DNA of 64,000 nt. It comes from Sorex araneus. Lineage: Eukaryota; Chordata; Mammalia; Eulipotyphla; Soricidae. Shown piece after piece: positions 23,346-35,224 of the stretch. Numbering within the stretch: position 1 is the first letter of the stretch; each line of letters opens with the position of its first letter. The stretch is from contig NC_073305.1 in the NCBI RefSeq assembly GCF_027595985.1, forward strand, positions 105,769,535 to 105,833,534. The letters run 5' to 3'. The notes under the pieces are model-generated. The model saw nothing but the letters and a program-made list of their open reading frames with translations. It searched no databases and had not been told where the DNA came from. A program made the translations under genes and the position numbers.

Positions 23346-24119
23346 TAGCAGTATGGAGGCCAGGGTGCTCACTTCAGTCCCTAGAGGGTGACTGGGACAG
23401 TGCACTGTCTCCTGTGCATTCTTTTAAGACATACCTGGAGGTAAGTGGAAGTTAGAATGTGTGAGACAGGAGTTTCTGTAAACCCATCGTTAGGGAGGCC
23501 CATTTCCAGGAGATTGGGGTAGATTTTTGAGCCTGTCATTGGATAACAGACTCGGTTCTCCCCTCTGACCTTTACGCACTTCAGAGACTCAGACACATAT
23601 TCAGCATAGTTTTCGTGCTAAGTAAATTTGATCATGCTTAAAATCGACTGAACTGAGCTACCTATAACAAAATCTGTTCATCTAATGTGCGGGCATGACA
23701 GACAGTCCAGGAAGATGGAAGGTTTCTAAAGTCAAGTGGACTCTTCATTCCTTGCTGTTTGACATTCAGTTTGTTACTCCCTAACCCCTGTTAGCATATT
23801 GACAAGGCGGGGGATAGAAGCTGTTATGTCCCAGGGTTATTGTGGACTCCAGTATGACAAAAAAATCCATAATGTGCTGTTGTATCATATGTTATTGTCC
23901 AAAGTATTTTTTTCTTTAATGTTGCTTATTTGGCTTTTTCAAAAGCTTTGAGCACCCTAATGCAAAGAAAATTAAATAGTGACATTGTGGAATTTTTCCG
24001 TAAAGGTAGAGGTTTTCTTTTATCATTCAGGTTCATAATATATATTTATGTCCACATATTTCTTGTACATACACATATGCATTTATGTACTAGTTTTGTT
24101 TTTTTTTTTTAGATTTTCC
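23346..24119. other. Unique sequence
   Basis: No repeat or exon recognised. Confidence 0.45.
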
Positions 24120-24275
24120 TGTGTGCTTAGTACTATCCTTAGCAACAATCCCTAGAAGGAAGCTCCTATTATTTGTTCTTATATTTCAGATAAACAAACT
24201 GAGGCATAGAAGTATCTTAAATGTCTAAGCGTTGGAGGCCGGATTTTAACCAGGCTGTCTGATATACAGTTGGAA
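24120..24275 (-). repeat. MIR SINE remnant
   Basis: 'cagataaacaaactgaggcatagaagtatctt' followed by 'ggattttaaccaggctgtctga' is the MIR core in reverse orientation. Confidence 0.7.
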
Positions 24276-24769
24276 CTTTTAATTGCCAAACGATACGGCC
24301 CAGGTGCTTGTGTGATCACCAATTGAGAATTGGAAAAGATGGAGCTGAATCCACATAGCTCTAACATCAGTGTTGAAACCTGTCTTCATCTCAGACAGAT
24401 GGCCGTTCAGTCTCTGCTTGAGTAACTCCAGTAATTGGAGTTTCATAACTTCACAAAACAACCTCTTCCATTGTTGCACTGCTCCCATCACTAGGTAACT
24501 TTTCCATCTATGTGCTGTAAATGTATCTTCCCCCCAACTTCCCTGTATTTGTCCTTCTGGAGAGATATTGAACAGGCTTCTTTCTCTCTCTGGCAGCCTC
24601 TTGAAATGCGGTGCTCCAAATCTTCTCTCTTTTCAGCAGTTCTACGTTGCCTCCAGATCTCTCATCATTACACTCCTGCTTTCTGACAGTCTCATTTATT
24701 GGTTCTTTCTGACAAGTTGCAGCACACAGAATTGGATGCAGTAAGGTGGTAGCAAGTGCAGTGGGAAAA

Positions 24770-24920
24770 TGTCTGGACTGAGCTAAAACATCTAAGTTAA
24801 AGTGTCAGCAGCATGGCTTACCATGTGAATCTGGGCAAGTGGCAGTTTGACTGAGCATCAGACTCTTGTCTGGAACACTAATTACAGTACTTTGATGGTC
24901 CTCCAGTGAGGAGGTGCTTG
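24770..24920 (+). repeat. MIR SINE remnant
   Basis: 'ggcttaccatgtgaatctgggcaagtggcagtttgactgagcatcag' is the MIR core on the + strand, with flanking blocks in order. Confidence 0.65.
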
Positions 24921-24934
24921 AGAAAGGACTGTGT

Positions 24935-24936
<2 letters not shown>

Positions 24937-24970
<34 letters not shown>

Positions 24971-24980
24971 TACACACACC
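24937..24980. repeat. (CA)n microsatellite
   Basis: About 20 CA units, with a CG and a TA interruption near the right end. Confidence 0.95.
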
Positions 24981-27035
24981 CTTGAACCTGTCAGCTCCTC
25001 TTCCACATCTGTGAACCTGTTCCCTTGCAACATTATGCAGTAGTTGCTGTTTATTGAAGCCTTTCCCTGCTGTGTGTAAAATTGTGCAGATCTCTTGCTT
25101 TCTATATCTTAGCTTTGTTAGCCATCATTTTATTACCGTTTGAAATACATATATTTTACTTCTTTCTATTGTGACTCCCCTCGGCCTGCACCCTGCCACT
25201 TGCATATAAACAGCGGAACTGAGGAAGTCATTTCATCATTGGTCTATTCTCGAGATTTGGATGATCACAAATGTTTGTGAAATGAATAAATGAGTCGTCA
25301 CCACGGGCATATTTTGATGTGGCCTGACAATCCAAAGCACAAGGAAGATGCTTCCCAGAATTTTTTGACAGCAGGGGAGTACAGCTAGCCAGTTTTTGAA
25401 TTGTTCCTTTAATATTCCAATTTCATAGTTTAATTGGCGGTTAATTTCCTTGTGCTGCAAGGTTACTTTCTGACAGAATAGTTATCTGAGCTGAACTCCT
25501 GGAGTGAAATATTAGAATTCTCAAATTAAAAAATGTTACTGAAAATGAAAAAAATGTAGTTTATCACTGGTTTCAATTTATAATGACTCAGGGTCACAGT
25601 CTGGTGGGTAAATGCATACAGATTTTTATTTAAAGAAACAAGAGATCATTGAATTCCTGTTTATGTATTCACAGTAGCTATTTATCATCCTGATTTCCAA
25701 ATGACAAGGTATCTTTGGGCTTTACAGATCTTGGTCTCAAAGTGATCATAGCCACAGTTTGTTGACTGTTTTTGTTTGTTTGTTTATTTATACCAGCTTT
25801 GGGAGTTGATGGTTAAATAGGACAAGGGCACAGAAATGAAGATTTGCTTAGGTTATACAATTAACAGTGTAAGTAGGGCCAGAGGGTGCTGGTATCTCAT
25901 TTTCCCCACCAGTGTGAGCAGAGTCCGGAAAACACAGTACCTTCCCAGATACAGTTCTCAGAGTTGGCTTAGGAAAACTTTATACATCTACTTAGAGGTG
26001 ATTCTGTGGTTGAGATTACAAAGGGTGTGGAAAGTGCTGAATTTCCAGACTGATTGCTGTCTTTTGAGGTTTAACATTTGCAGGCTGAGTGAGGTGGCTG
26101 TCTGGTCTTAATGGATTAAAACCTCTGAAGTCAGCAGAACATTGGATTTGTAATAGGTGATCTGTCTACTTGCAAACTGGAGAGGGAAGAATTTCTTCTC
26201 AGAAAAAAAAAAAGAGCATCCTATGTGTATAGGAACAAAAAATCAAAAGGTACATTTCTCTTACTGTAGACAGTAGACTTTAGCCCTATGAATTAGTAAC
26301 ACATGCTTTTTATCTGTTGCATGATTGCATGTTTAATAATGCTGTCAACAATTAGTACTGTGTCAAACTATTCTGTATCTAAATCTGCAGAATCATGTTT
26401 GGTCTGAGTCAAGTCTGAAAAAATTGCACAGCTGTTTATTTAAACTCATTTTTAATTTGCGCTGATATGTATTGTAATCACAAAGGAATTTTCAAGCAGA
26501 ATGCCATCAATATATCATTGCTAAATGCTGAAATAGTGCAGATATTCTTGGCATGGGGAATAAGTGATCAAATAAATAAATTTTCATACACATTTTGTTT
26601 TAAATGAGAAGGGAGATGCATTGAAGAAGAATCTATATTTGTGAATATGTGAAAATAGCATTTTGCAAGACTATGAAATTAAAAGTTCACCTGGAACAGC
26701 AGAGTTAAATGGTTACTGCAGCCAATTTACAGTCTTAATCCTAATAGCTTTCATTAAATAGTTATTTACCCTTGTCTAGGGAAGTGAACATTCAGGCACA
26801 GAGTTCACTCACAGTTTTTCTATTTACATTTAAATTATTTTTGGGTTTAAGTATCCTGATTGAATTTAAAGGAAGATGTGGAGCGATTAATAATTAAAAC
26901 TAAAAGAGAGAAAGAGAGAGAGATTACTATTGGAGAATAGAATAGTAGGAATTCTGTGGACTGAGAAGATTATGTCTCGTGTCTCCCCTATACCATAGCT
27001 GTAGTAATAGTACTAGAAATCACAAAAATAGCCAA
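24981..27035. other. Repeat-poor unique sequence
   Basis: About 2 kb without any SOR SINE, L1 or MIR that I can see, which is unusual for this window. Homeobox-like AT motifs and mixed composition suggest possible conserved non-coding DNA, but there is no open frame or splice pair supporting an exon. Confidence 0.45.
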
Positions 27036-27039
27036 CAAT

Positions 27040-27250
27040 ACTTGAGCAAAAGCCAAGTGCCAGGCCCTATCATAATTGCTTTTCAGCCATAATCTACTTT
27101 TAAACAGTGTTACAAGATGTTTATTAACAGTGCTTTTTCAATTTCACGGGATATCCTGTGAGTGATTTTCCTTGTTTGTCTGGCATAGGGCACAGCTGGA
27201 TTCAGCCTGCAAGTCATCCATTCTGTAGTCTAGGCCTCAGTCGCTCTGCT
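27040..27250 (-). repeat. MIR SINE remnant
   Basis: 'aaaagccaagtgccaggccctatcataattgcttt' and, further right, 'gggcacagctggattcagcctgcaagtc' follow the reverse MIR order. The middle is poorly preserved. Confidence 0.5.
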
Positions 27251-27259
27251 ACCCAACTC

Positions 27260-27510
27260 AGTTGAGTACACACTTATCAGAGTCTCTTGAGGGTTCTGGT
27301 GGAGGAGTAGGAAGAAAGATAACATAGCCCCCAGCCCCAAAGAACTTAATCCTGTTAGATACAGTGGCGGAGCAGATCACTGTTGATGAACAATCAGAAT
27401 CAGATGTGTCTATGATGAGTACTTCCATGGCATTGAGGGATGGAAGATCACCGTTGGCTGAAATGATTTGGGAGGATATTCTGGAAGAGCTAGAATTTCA
27501 GCAGTGTGTC
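27260..27510. repeat. Possible ancient interspersed repeat
   Basis: 'cccaaagaacttaatcctgttag ... tttgggaggatattctggaagagctagaatttcagcag' resembles an old mammalian repeat, but the family was not identified. Confidence 0.3.
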
Positions 27511-27942
27511 AACGCATAGTAAGCTTTTTTCTTGCCACATATTCTTTATCCATTAGTATTCAGATTTTGCTAAGGATTTTGTGAATTGCAGCCTAATAGA
27601 ATTCTAGCCTTGTTTGTCATTTAAGGAGTTTTGGGAACTTAGAAATAATTTGAATATAGACTGTACTGTACATTTCTAAAAATGGATATATTTTATTGTT
27701 TATCTTTTCTAAAACATGGAAGCAGACATGTTAGGTTATTCATGGCATCTTATTAATGTAGGAGATAATTCCGAGAAGTGCTTTATGAAAAAGTTAAAGG
27801 AAGTGCTATTTCATAAGAGAGCAATAACTTAAGGTAACTTTCCATTTCATGGCAGATAATGTACACAATAAATGCTTCTGGCAGTTGGACTGGACTCTAC
27901 TATTTTCAAACCACATGAGTTCTTTCCTTAAATTTCACCTTT
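27511..27942. other. Unique sequence
   Basis: Nothing recognised. Confidence 0.45.
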
Positions 27943-27959
27943 TAAAAACTACCATCTTA

Positions 27960-28171
27960 CAGGTGGGGGGGCTAAGGGTGGGGGGGCTAGGGGCATGAGG
28001 AGGTTAGGGGTGTGGGGGTGCGGGGTGGAGCTATACTGGGATTCTTGGTGGTGGAATATGAGCACTGGTGAAGGGATGGGTATTCGAGCATTGTATAACT
28101 GAGATTTAAACCTGAAAACTTTGTAACTTTCCACATGGTGACTCAATAAAAAAATTAAAAACAAAAAAACA
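27960..28171 (+). mobile_element. L1 3' UTR, 5'-truncated insertion
   Basis: A very G-rich start (27962-28026), then 'gagcactggtgaagggatgggta', 'aactttgtaactttccac', 'ggtgactcaataaa' and an A-rich tail. AAAAACTACCATCTT flanks it on both sides (about 27945-27959 and 28172-28186), so only about 210 bp inserted. Confidence 0.88.
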
Positions 28172-28499
28172 AAAACTACCATCTTGTTTAAAAAATATAT
28201 GAATTTATAAAATAATATTTTCAGATTATACTTAGGATTCCATTATTCCTGCAGAAAATAAAATATACACCTACTGCTAAATTTTAAGGTTATTTTACTA
28301 AGCTTTAAGACAATACAATGAATGCACATACTGCCTCTGGCCTGACAAACTGGGTCTTTGCAAAACGAAGAAAATATCTGTGGTTATTACCTGTTCCTCT
28401 TCCTCCTGGGGTGATCATCATGTTAAATTTGGAATATATAGACCTGTGAATTTCTGTTTTTTTCTCTTCATACAGATGTTTCTAAAATTTTAATTTTCT

Positions 28500-28670
28500 T
28501 GGGCTGGAGTGATAGCACAGCCGGTAGGGCGTTTGCCTTGCACACGGCCGACCCGGGTTCGAATCCCAGCATCCCATATGGTCCCCTGAGCACCACCAGG
28601 GGTAATTCCTGAGTGCATGAGCCAGGAGTGACCCCTGTGCATTGCCGGGTGTAACCCAAAAAGAAAAAAA
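28500..28670 (+). repeat. SOR-A SINE (CATGAGCC variant)
   Basis: Near-consensus. It carries GTGCATGAGCCAGG where most copies have GTGCAGAGCCAGG or GTGCAAAGCCAGG. The same variant is present in the copy at 58877, pointing to a shared source subfamily. Confidence 0.95.
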
Positions 28671-29490
28671 AATATTTTCTTAAATATTAATTTCTGTTAT
28701 AAAATTTGTTTCTATGTAGCTCTTTAATTTTTATTGTGTGATAGTGTTTAATTGAACAATCATAATACATTTTATTCTTAACCGAAATTTAGACTTTTAT
28801 AATTTCTATTATGACTAGGTTTTGAAATTTTGAACATGTCTCTGTGTATATGTGACAGTGTTTTTATATATTTACAGACCATTTTGGTCCCTTTTCTCTG
28901 AGTTTCTTGTTCTCCTGCTTTGCCCATTTCTTCCCCCAAAACCATCATTTATTAATTTGTAGGTTTTTAAGGTATGACAGCTATTTACTGTTAATTGAAC
29001 AGATGTGTTTATAATGTATGCCCTAGGTTATGACTTATTTTTATGATTTTAATGATATATTTTTATAAAAAATATTAAGAACATTTAGCAAAATTTATCA
29101 TTTTATTTTTGGTTTGTCTTATTTGAGATGTCTCCAATACTGGGGCCATAACATTAAAAACAAAAAAAATCTTAGGCATTTAAGATGATAAAGAAAAATC
29201 AAGTTTGGTTTGTTTTTTAATGGAGAGTCATAATTGGCTTGTGCAGTTAGCATATCTGTTTTATTTGTTTGCTTTTAAAACATATTAGTTTGCATCTTCC
29301 TGTCCCCAACAGTTAGAATTTTAAAAATCTATACCAATTTAATAAAAAAAATCACTACTATACTGCAACTTTTGTATATGGACATTTACTTTTTCAAAAA
29401 TTAAAGGGGTGTTCACAGAGGGGAAACCATGGAAAATAGACATTTTCACACAATTTTCATTATCAGTTTTATTTATTAATTTTTTTCACT
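28671..29490. other. Unique AT-rich sequence
   Basis: No repeat or exon recognised. Confidence 0.5.
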
Positions 29491-29497
29491 AAAGATG

Positions 29498-29737
29498 GGC
29501 TGGAGCAATAGCACAGAGGGTAGGGTGTTTGCCTTGCACACGGCCAACCCAGGTTCGATTCCTCCGCCACTCTTGGAGAGCCCGGCATGCTACCGAGAAT
29601 ATGCCCACACTGCAGAGCCTGGCAAGCTACCCGTGGCATATTCAAAATGCCAAAAACAGTAACAATAAGTCTCAAAATGGAGATGTTACTGGTGCCCACT
29701 CAAGCAAATTGATGAGCAATGAATGACAGTGACAGTG
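29498..29737 (+). repeat. SOR-B SINE
   Basis: Complete, with a 7-bp duplication AAAGATG (29491-29497 and 29738-29744). The tail is a TGACAGTGACAGTG repeat. Confidence 0.93.
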
Positions 29738-29744
29738 AAAGATG

Positions 29745-30470
29745 TCCACATTTCTTCTTGAGTAGGTAGAGTGGTGACAATATATAATTCAGATAGACAA
29801 TACTATCATGAAGAAAGAAACAGAAATTTTGGATGCAACTTCTGTGGTATGACTTTGAGGTTTTTTATTCTTAATGGTGTTTTCATGGCTTTTCAGTTAC
29901 AAAATCATGGTCTAACCTAGCTGGATAATTGCTAATCAGCATGCAGTTTAGAAGCTGAACTGTCTTCTATAACTTGGGTTGTCAGTGTCCAGAATTCTTG
30001 AAATCTGGCTCTCTTTCTCAAAATTATTCTTAAGAACTGGGAAAAAATTGGCTCTTTTTTGATATCTTTTGTGATTATTCATAACTATGTATCTCTATTT
30101 TACCTTCACTGATCATAAATTACAGCTACACTGCACATTAGAATGCTTTCAGTTGTTTTAATGATTTCCTATTAATACTAAAAATTAAATTTCCACTGGG
30201 TAATAGAAAAGGAAAGAAAACCTCTTATGAGGTGTTCAATATCATTCCCAAATAATGTCTATAGTGAGTTGTAGTAAATGGGTGGTCTTGGATGGTGGCT
30301 TTGGGCGTTCTAATCATTTTTTTCCCCTAAACATTTATTGAGTATGAATTTGAGAGATTTTGGTTAAGGAACCTAATGTTAGTATAAATTTATGATTGTT
30401 GGCCATTGTACTCTGAGTTTGATTAGATGTTTTTCCAATTGACCATGCTTAATGTTTTGATAGACTTTCT
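29745..30470. other. Unique AT-rich sequence
   Basis: Nothing recognised. Confidence 0.5.
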
Positions 30471-30479
30471 CCTTGATTC

Positions 30480-30992
30480 TCCCCTCCCCTTCCTGCCACC
30501 TAGCACATTATGCATTTCTAATACCCAAGAACTGTAGAAATAAGTACCAGGAGGTTGGCCCCATGGCTTCGAGGCTGGCCTCACGTTCCGGGGAAAGGGT
30601 AACTCAGAGAAGCGATCACCAACTACATTGTAGTCGAAGGCCATGTGGGGGAAGGGAGTTGCGGGCTGAATGAGGGCTAGAGACTGAGCACAGCGGCCAC
30701 TCAACACCTTTATTGCAAACCACAGCAGCTAATTAGAGAGAGAGAACAGAAGGGAATGCCCTGCCACAGTGGCAGGGTGGGGTGGGGGGGAGATGGGATT
30801 GGGGAGGGTGGGAGGGACGCTGGGTTTACGGGTGGTGGAGAATGGGCACTGGTGAAGGGATGGGTTCCCGAACTTTGTATGAGGGAAGTATAAGCACAAA
30901 AGTGTATAAATCTGTAACTGTACCCTCACGGTGATTCTCTAATTAAAAATAAATAAATTATAAAAAAAAATAAAATTAAAAAAAAAAAAGAG
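30480..30992 (+). mobile_element. L1 3' UTR insertion
   Basis: From 30765 the sequence is a clear L1 3' end: G-rich run, 'gaatgggcactggtgaagggatggg', 'aaatctgtaactgtaccc', 'ggtgattctctaattaaaaa' and an A-rich tail. The segment 30480-30764 is GC-rich, not seen in the other copies here, and is assigned to the same element only by adjacency. A 94-codon minus-strand frame crosses it and resembles nothing I know. Confidence 0.65.
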
Positions 30993-33362
30993 CAAAGCAT
31001 AAATCTAGTCTTTTGGTCAGACTGCAGCACAGTTGTGACCTCAGCGTGGTATGCAGTCGCAATGGTTGTGGAATTCCTTTACTGTCTCTGAGTTACCAGA
31101 TACCACACTTGGATACTTGGATGTTAAAACAGAACTGATCACATGATTACTTAGTCTCTGTAGGTAAAGTTGTAAGGTTAATGGACTAAATGAGGAAAAC
31201 TTGTCGGTTTATGTTTTAAACCATTGTATTAATTCAGTCCCCTAATCTTAGAATATAATGAGAAATATTTTGAAATTCTTAAATTGAGAACCCCAATTAT
31301 AAATTGATTGACAACAATTAATTTTTTTCTTTTTTCTGTTTATTAAAAAGATTAATTTAAATTATTTTATCTTTGCCTCATGGCCTCTACCTCTAGCTGT
31401 GTCATTTCTCAGTTCCTATTTCTTTTCTGAGTTCTGGCACCAATGCCCTCTTGTTTGTTGTGTCTCTATCTTCCTGTCACTCAGGGATTTCAGAAACATG
31501 TTAGGCTTGCCTGGCTCTTCTCTCTGTATTTCTGTCTTCCCTTTCTCCGTTCCTATAATCATCATCTAGAGAGCAGTGCAAGCTAAAAGCCTAGGGGTCA
31601 TTCTTGATGCATTTCCTTTCCTAATCTAACATGTCTAATGGATATCAAAGTTATTTTGATTCTATTTCCTATGTGACTCTTCTGTATTGACACACATCTC
31701 CTGCTGCCTTGGCTAGACTTTCACTCTGACATGAAATGAGAATACGGCAGTGTTCTCTTAAGTAACATCCTGATTTGGGCCTCTGTGCTTCTCCTAGTCC
31801 TCACCTCAGCCTCAGTGAGAAGCATCTTTCCAAAGCCCAGAAGTGAGGTCTTAAAAAGGCATTCCAAAACAATAACTGGCAAATCAATCTCCTTTCCTGA
31901 TGTCACATGAGTTTCTTTGGGTAGAGCCACATATTCATATTTTTCCACATAACTCTGTGCCTTATCATCTCCTCCTTTAATGTTTTTTCTTGAAGTTTAT
32001 ATTCTAAAGCACCTGATCTCTAGATCCCAAATGCTGTCTCACTGGGATTGACTGAACCTCTCTCGTTTGAGTCTTTAAGAGCTGAAGTAGCAAAGGTTGT
32101 TTGGTTTGTGTCCTATAATCATACTCATTTTATGACATGTAACTTTTTCCAGCTCCAGAGCATAGGCTCATAAGAATTATAGATTTGCCAAGTTTGTGGG
32201 TTTGAGTAGTATAGATGATCAGACTTTTAAAAGGAATGTACTCTATGTGAGGAATATGTATTTTTTGTGATAATAATTATGCCATCCATATCAATGAGTG
32301 AAATAGCAATGCAACCTGGAAACACCTATTATTCTTCCAAATTGTTCTTGTTTTCCGTAAGTCGTAGGTATTTGGTCTTCTTTCCTTCTTGTGAATTAAC
32401 AACAGTAAAGCATGATTGCTCATTGTTCTCTCTCTATAGCACACTGGATATGTCTATAGATCTATCACTTTGATTTCTGAAGCGGTGCAGTTTTTGCTGA
32501 CTTACAAAATGCGTGATGCATTTTTTTTCCCACATGTAAAGTTCTACAATATCATTTGGCCAGAATTGAAAGAAGTATTTTTTTATGACAAAGGACAGCA
32601 AGAAAATCTTTCCAATGGCACTGAGTAACCAAAGGTGAGGGATAGAGAGTTTTAGAAAATGAAAACAGTATTAAGAGACTTGATATTTAAAATTTATGAT
32701 TAGTTAACTCCTTCAGCAAGGAAAATATTATAGGTAGTTGCTTTGCTTTGATGAGTGAGACATAAAGGGGAAAAGAAGCAAGTATTCCTTTGTCTTGTTC
32801 TGCAGAGACTCTTTGCTGAAAAGGTTTTTAAAGAGCCCCTTAATAATTAAAGTGAGGGATTTGAAATCTTGATTAACTCCTGATTCTTTTATGTAAAATT
32901 TCTTATGATGTTAATCTGCTGAGCACTTCATAGTACAATATGTGCAACAACTATAATTAGGGAATTTGTCAGTTGGAGCTTTTCCAAAAATTACACGTTA
33001 AGACCTTGTCTAAACTTTACTGAAACTAATTATCTAAAAAGTCTTGGAATATTTTATTGTTCTGGCCTTGTAAGAGTTCTGCTGTTTCTCAGACTGATAA
33101 TTATTTGATAAATATTTGATTATCATAGTACATGAGGATGTCTTCCTATACTCAGATTTTTTCTAGAACATTTATTTCAGTGATTTGGGAAGTGTTCTGT
33201 TAGTGTTCTTCAATTCTTGCTTTACTGGGCAAGCGAGTATACTGTTTGTGTTCATATGAGCCAAAGTCTGATTTTCTTCTAACATCCTCTTAGACTTATG
33301 AACAAATTAGATTTCATATTGAATTATTTCTTTGTGCATGCTAGTTATTTGTATGTCTCTTT
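30993..33362. other. Repeat-poor sequence with ancient repeat traces
   Basis: No SOR SINE for about 2.4 kb. The part 31560-31960 ('gggtcattcttgatgc' onward) resembles an ancient mammal-wide repeat that I cannot name. The rest looks unique and non-coding. Confidence 0.4.
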
Positions 33363-33376
33363 AAGAGTGCAATCTT

Positions 33377-33549
33377 GGGACTGGAGTGATAGTACAGCAG
33401 GTAAGGCATTTGCCTTGCATGCGGCTACCTGGGTTCTAGTCCCAGCATCCCTATGGTCTCCCTACCACTACCAGGAGTGATTCCTGAGTGCAAAGCCAGG
33501 AGTAACCCCTGTGCATCGCTGGGTGTGACTCAAAAAGCAGAAAAAAAAG
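33377..33549 (+). repeat. SOR-A SINE
   Basis: Full-length copy. The flanks AAGAGTGCAATCTT (33363-33376) and AAGAGTGAAATCTT (33550-33563) are a 14-bp duplication with one change. Confidence 0.95.
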
Positions 33550-33596
33550 AAGAGTGAAATCTTACTGTTTTTAAATTGGCTTGTCTTATTTACTTA

Positions 33597-34020
33597 TTTT
33601 GATTTTTGGGTTATACTTGGTGCTAGTTGGGCTGGAGCGACAACACAGCAGTAGGGTGTTTGCCTTGCACACTGCCAACCCGTGTTCCATTCCTCCGCCC
33701 CTCTCAGAGAGCCCAGCAGGCTACTGAGAGTATTGTGCCCGAATGGCAGAGCCTGGCAAGCTACCCATGGTGTATTGGATATGCCAAAAACAGTAACAAT
33801 AAGTATCACAATGAGAGACGTTACTGGTGCCCGCTCGAGCAAATCAGTGAGCAATGGGATGACAGTGACAGTGACCTGGTGCTACTTAGGGCTTGGTTAT
33901 GGCTTTGCACTCAGGGATCACTTATTGTGGTGGTTGGGGTACCATAATGGGTTCTGGAAATCGAACCCAGGTTGCCCGGGTACACTGCAAGCACTCTACC
34001 TCCTGTACTGTAATTTTGAC
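33597..34020 (-). repeat. Old SOR-A-like SINE split by a SOR-B
   Basis: The left piece 'tttttgggttatacttggtgcta' and the right piece 'tggtgctacttagggcttgg ... ctgtactgtaattttgacc' make one old SOR-A. The host site TGGTGCTA is duplicated at 33618-33625 and 33877-33884 around a SOR-B. Confidence 0.88.
33626..33876 (+). repeat. SOR-B SINE nested in old SOR-A
   Basis: Complete SOR-B, tail TGACAGTGACAGTGA, flanked by the duplicated host site TGGTGCTA. Its insertion post-dates the surrounding SINE. Confidence 0.95.
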
Positions 34021-34419
34021 CTTAAGGTTAGTTTTTGTGTGTGATATGACATAAGGGTTTAAGTTAGATATATATTAATTTGCAAAAAGATTTTATTTAT
34101 TTCCAGTTAGAGATCCATTTGATCTGCCATCAGGAACCTTTTTTTAGAAAGATTATTCTTATTGAGTTGCCTTGGCATATTGTCAGAAATCAATTGACCA
34201 TGAAAAAAAAGGTTTATTTAAAAACTCTTAAATTTTATCTTTTGATCTATTAAGCTTGACTTTATGCCAATACTGCATATTGGTTCTTGTGGCATTATAG
34301 TATCATATAAAACAGTACTGATGTTTGTATTGACAGACAGTTCAGCTTGTAATGGATAGCACAAAATTATGGTATTGATTAGTACAGTATAGTACTATAG
34401 GTGTATTTTCCTTATGATT

Positions 34420-34588
34420 TTTTTTCTTTTTGGGTCACACCCGGCGATGCTCAGGGGTTACTCCTGGCTTTGCACTCAGGAATCACTCCTGCTGGTGCTC
34501 AGGGGACCAAATAGGATGCTGGAAATCGAACCTGGGTCACCCACATGCAAGGCAAATGCCCTACCTGCTGTGCTATTGCTCCTGCCCC
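34420..34588 (-). repeat. SOR-A SINE
   Basis: Near-consensus ('gggtcacacccggcgatgctcagg'). Imperfect flanking repeats CTTATGATTTTTT and CTTTATGGTTTTTT are the likely duplication. Confidence 0.92.
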
Positions 34589-34664
34589 TCTTTATGGTTT
34601 TTTAAATAAAATCTTTTCTCTTGCTTTATTGTAACATAGTATATTAAATATACACACATTCCCT

Positions 34665-35166
34665 GTATCACTGTCATTCTGTTGTTCATCAATTTACTCC
34701 AGCAGGGGCCTGCAAAATGTCTCCATTTGTCTCAGCCCTGAGGTTTTATTTGTTTATTTTTTTTCTTTTTGGGTTACACCCGGCAATGCACAGGGGTTAA
34801 ATTATGTCTCTGCACTCAGGAATAACTCCTGGCAGTGCTCGGGGCACCATGTGGGATGCTGGGAATCGAACCTGGGTCGGCCGTGTGCAAGGCCAACGCC
34901 CTACCCGCTGTGCTATCACTCTGAGATTTTAGCAACCTCTCCTTACTTGTCTTTCCCAACGATTGGAGGCTCTTTCAGAGTCAGGGGAATCAGCCCTGTT
35001 ATTGTTCCTGTTTTTGGCATATCGAATACGCCATGGGGAGCTTGCCAGGCTCTGCCACGTGGGCAGGATACTCTTGGTAGATTGCCGGGCTCTCTGAGAG
35101 GGATGGATGAATCCAACTTGAGTCGTTGGTGTGAAAGGCAAATGCTCTAACCGCTGTGCTATGATT
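34665..35166 (-). repeat. SOR-B long-form SINE, split by SOR-A
   Basis: Tail and body lie at 34665-34748. The element continues at 34932 with 'agcaacctctccttact' and 'ttggaggctctttcagagtcaggggaatc', the reverse complement of the extra module of the long form, and then the SOR-B body and head to 35166. Confidence 0.9.
34749..34920 (-). repeat. SOR-A SINE nested in SOR-B long form
   Basis: Flanked by CTGAGGTTTTA (34738-34748) and CTGAGATTTTA (34921-34931), an 11-bp duplication of SOR-B sequence with one mismatch. It therefore inserted into the older SOR-B. Confidence 0.93.
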
Positions 35167-35224
35167 TCATGGAAAATGGGTAGGGAGTGTCTTATGATGT
35201 GTTGCGTGGCCTCGATTATGTTCA

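Noticed and set aside
30423-30707. 94-codon minus-strand frame containing MAFDYNVVGDRFSE
   Set aside because: Looks protein-like but runs antisense to a segment directly upstream of an L1 3' UTR in sense orientation, most likely part of that repeat. I recognise no family.
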